From NCBI GenBank assembly GCA_964625145.1, contig CAZVAQ010000192.1, forward strand, positions 1-5,878: 5,878 nt of DNA. The letters are read 5' to 3'. This DNA is from CAYTRP01 sp964625145. Lineage in GTDB: Bacteria; Sumerlaeota; Sumerlaeia; SLMS01; JAHLLQ01. The notes under the pieces are model-generated. The model ran no database searches and was not told the origin of the DNA. It worked only from the letters and a program-made list of their open reading frames with translations. Positions 5,834-5,878 of this stretch are shown one piece after another. The position numbers and the translations under genes are program-made. The first letter of the stretch is position 1. Each line of letters starts with the position of its first letter.

Positions 5834-5878
5834 TTATGGAGTGTCGAAGTCCGCCTGGCGCACACCGAACGCGTCCTG
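5834..5878 (-). CDS. Possible 3' end of an upstream gene (14 codons visible)
   Basis: On the minus strand the window edge opens in frame as QDAFGVRQADFDTP followed by a TAA at 5834-5836. Third positions are mostly G or C, as in the genes here, and the candidate terminator at 5684-5701 lies downstream. Fourteen residues cannot be identified, and the frame could be chance. A plus-strand ATG at 5836 is an alternative with no ribosome site. Confidence 0.25.
   Translation of the reverse strand, partial: QDAFGVRQADFDTP

Overview
The window is a GC-rich bacterial scaffold fragment, probably from a draft or metagenome assembly, because it contains a 100-N scaffold gap. Everything clearly coding lies on the minus strand. 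The GC-biased codon use, a eukaryotic-type Ser/Thr kinase joined to an Hsp70, and dispersed palindromic intergenic repeats suggest a large-genome lineage outside the Proteobacteria (Planctomycetota, Verrucomicrobiota, Sumerlaeota or similar). That placement is a guess; no marker gene here fixes it.

Layout, left to right. 1-545 is non-coding by my reading. It holds two copies of a ~105-bp direct repeat (exact over 90 bp), each with several small palindromes, separated by a spacer with two more hairpins. A candidate terminator (483-506) follows the first gene. 546-1463 (minus) encodes a 305-aa single-pass membrane protein with a TPR-like, YfgM-type soluble domain. 1464-1643 is a 180-bp intergenic stretch with one perfect hairpin. 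1644-5530 (minus) reads at first as two broken genes, a DnaK-like Hsp70 and a Ser/Thr kinase, on either side of the N gap. 5531-5833 is intergenic with two hairpins, a purine tract and a third copy of the palindrome seen at the left end. The last 45 bases may hold the 3' end of another minus-strand gene.

The main result is that the two apparent genes are one. The 55 bases before the N run (3892-3946) are identical to the 55 bases after it (4047-4101), so the gap is most simply an unmerged contig overlap. Removing the Ns and one copy (155 bp) gives a single open frame of 1243 codons plus a stop. It has a complete Hsp70 ATPase domain, an Hsp70 substrate-binding beta domain without the helical lid, a strongly basic then Ser/Pro/Thr-rich linker, a TPR-like helical region, and a complete kinase domain ending at the C-terminus. 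The joint between the Hsp70 beta domain and the linker-kinase part lies within one contig, so the fusion does not rest on the scaffold join alone.

Inferred working model: a soluble protein in which peptide binding or ATP state of an Hsp70 module is coupled to a TPR scaffold and a kinase. The downstream membrane-anchored TPR protein, on the same strand, is a candidate partner. Hsp70-like and Ser/Thr kinase genes are also neighbours elsewhere (E. coli yegD and yegI), which makes a functional link plausible.
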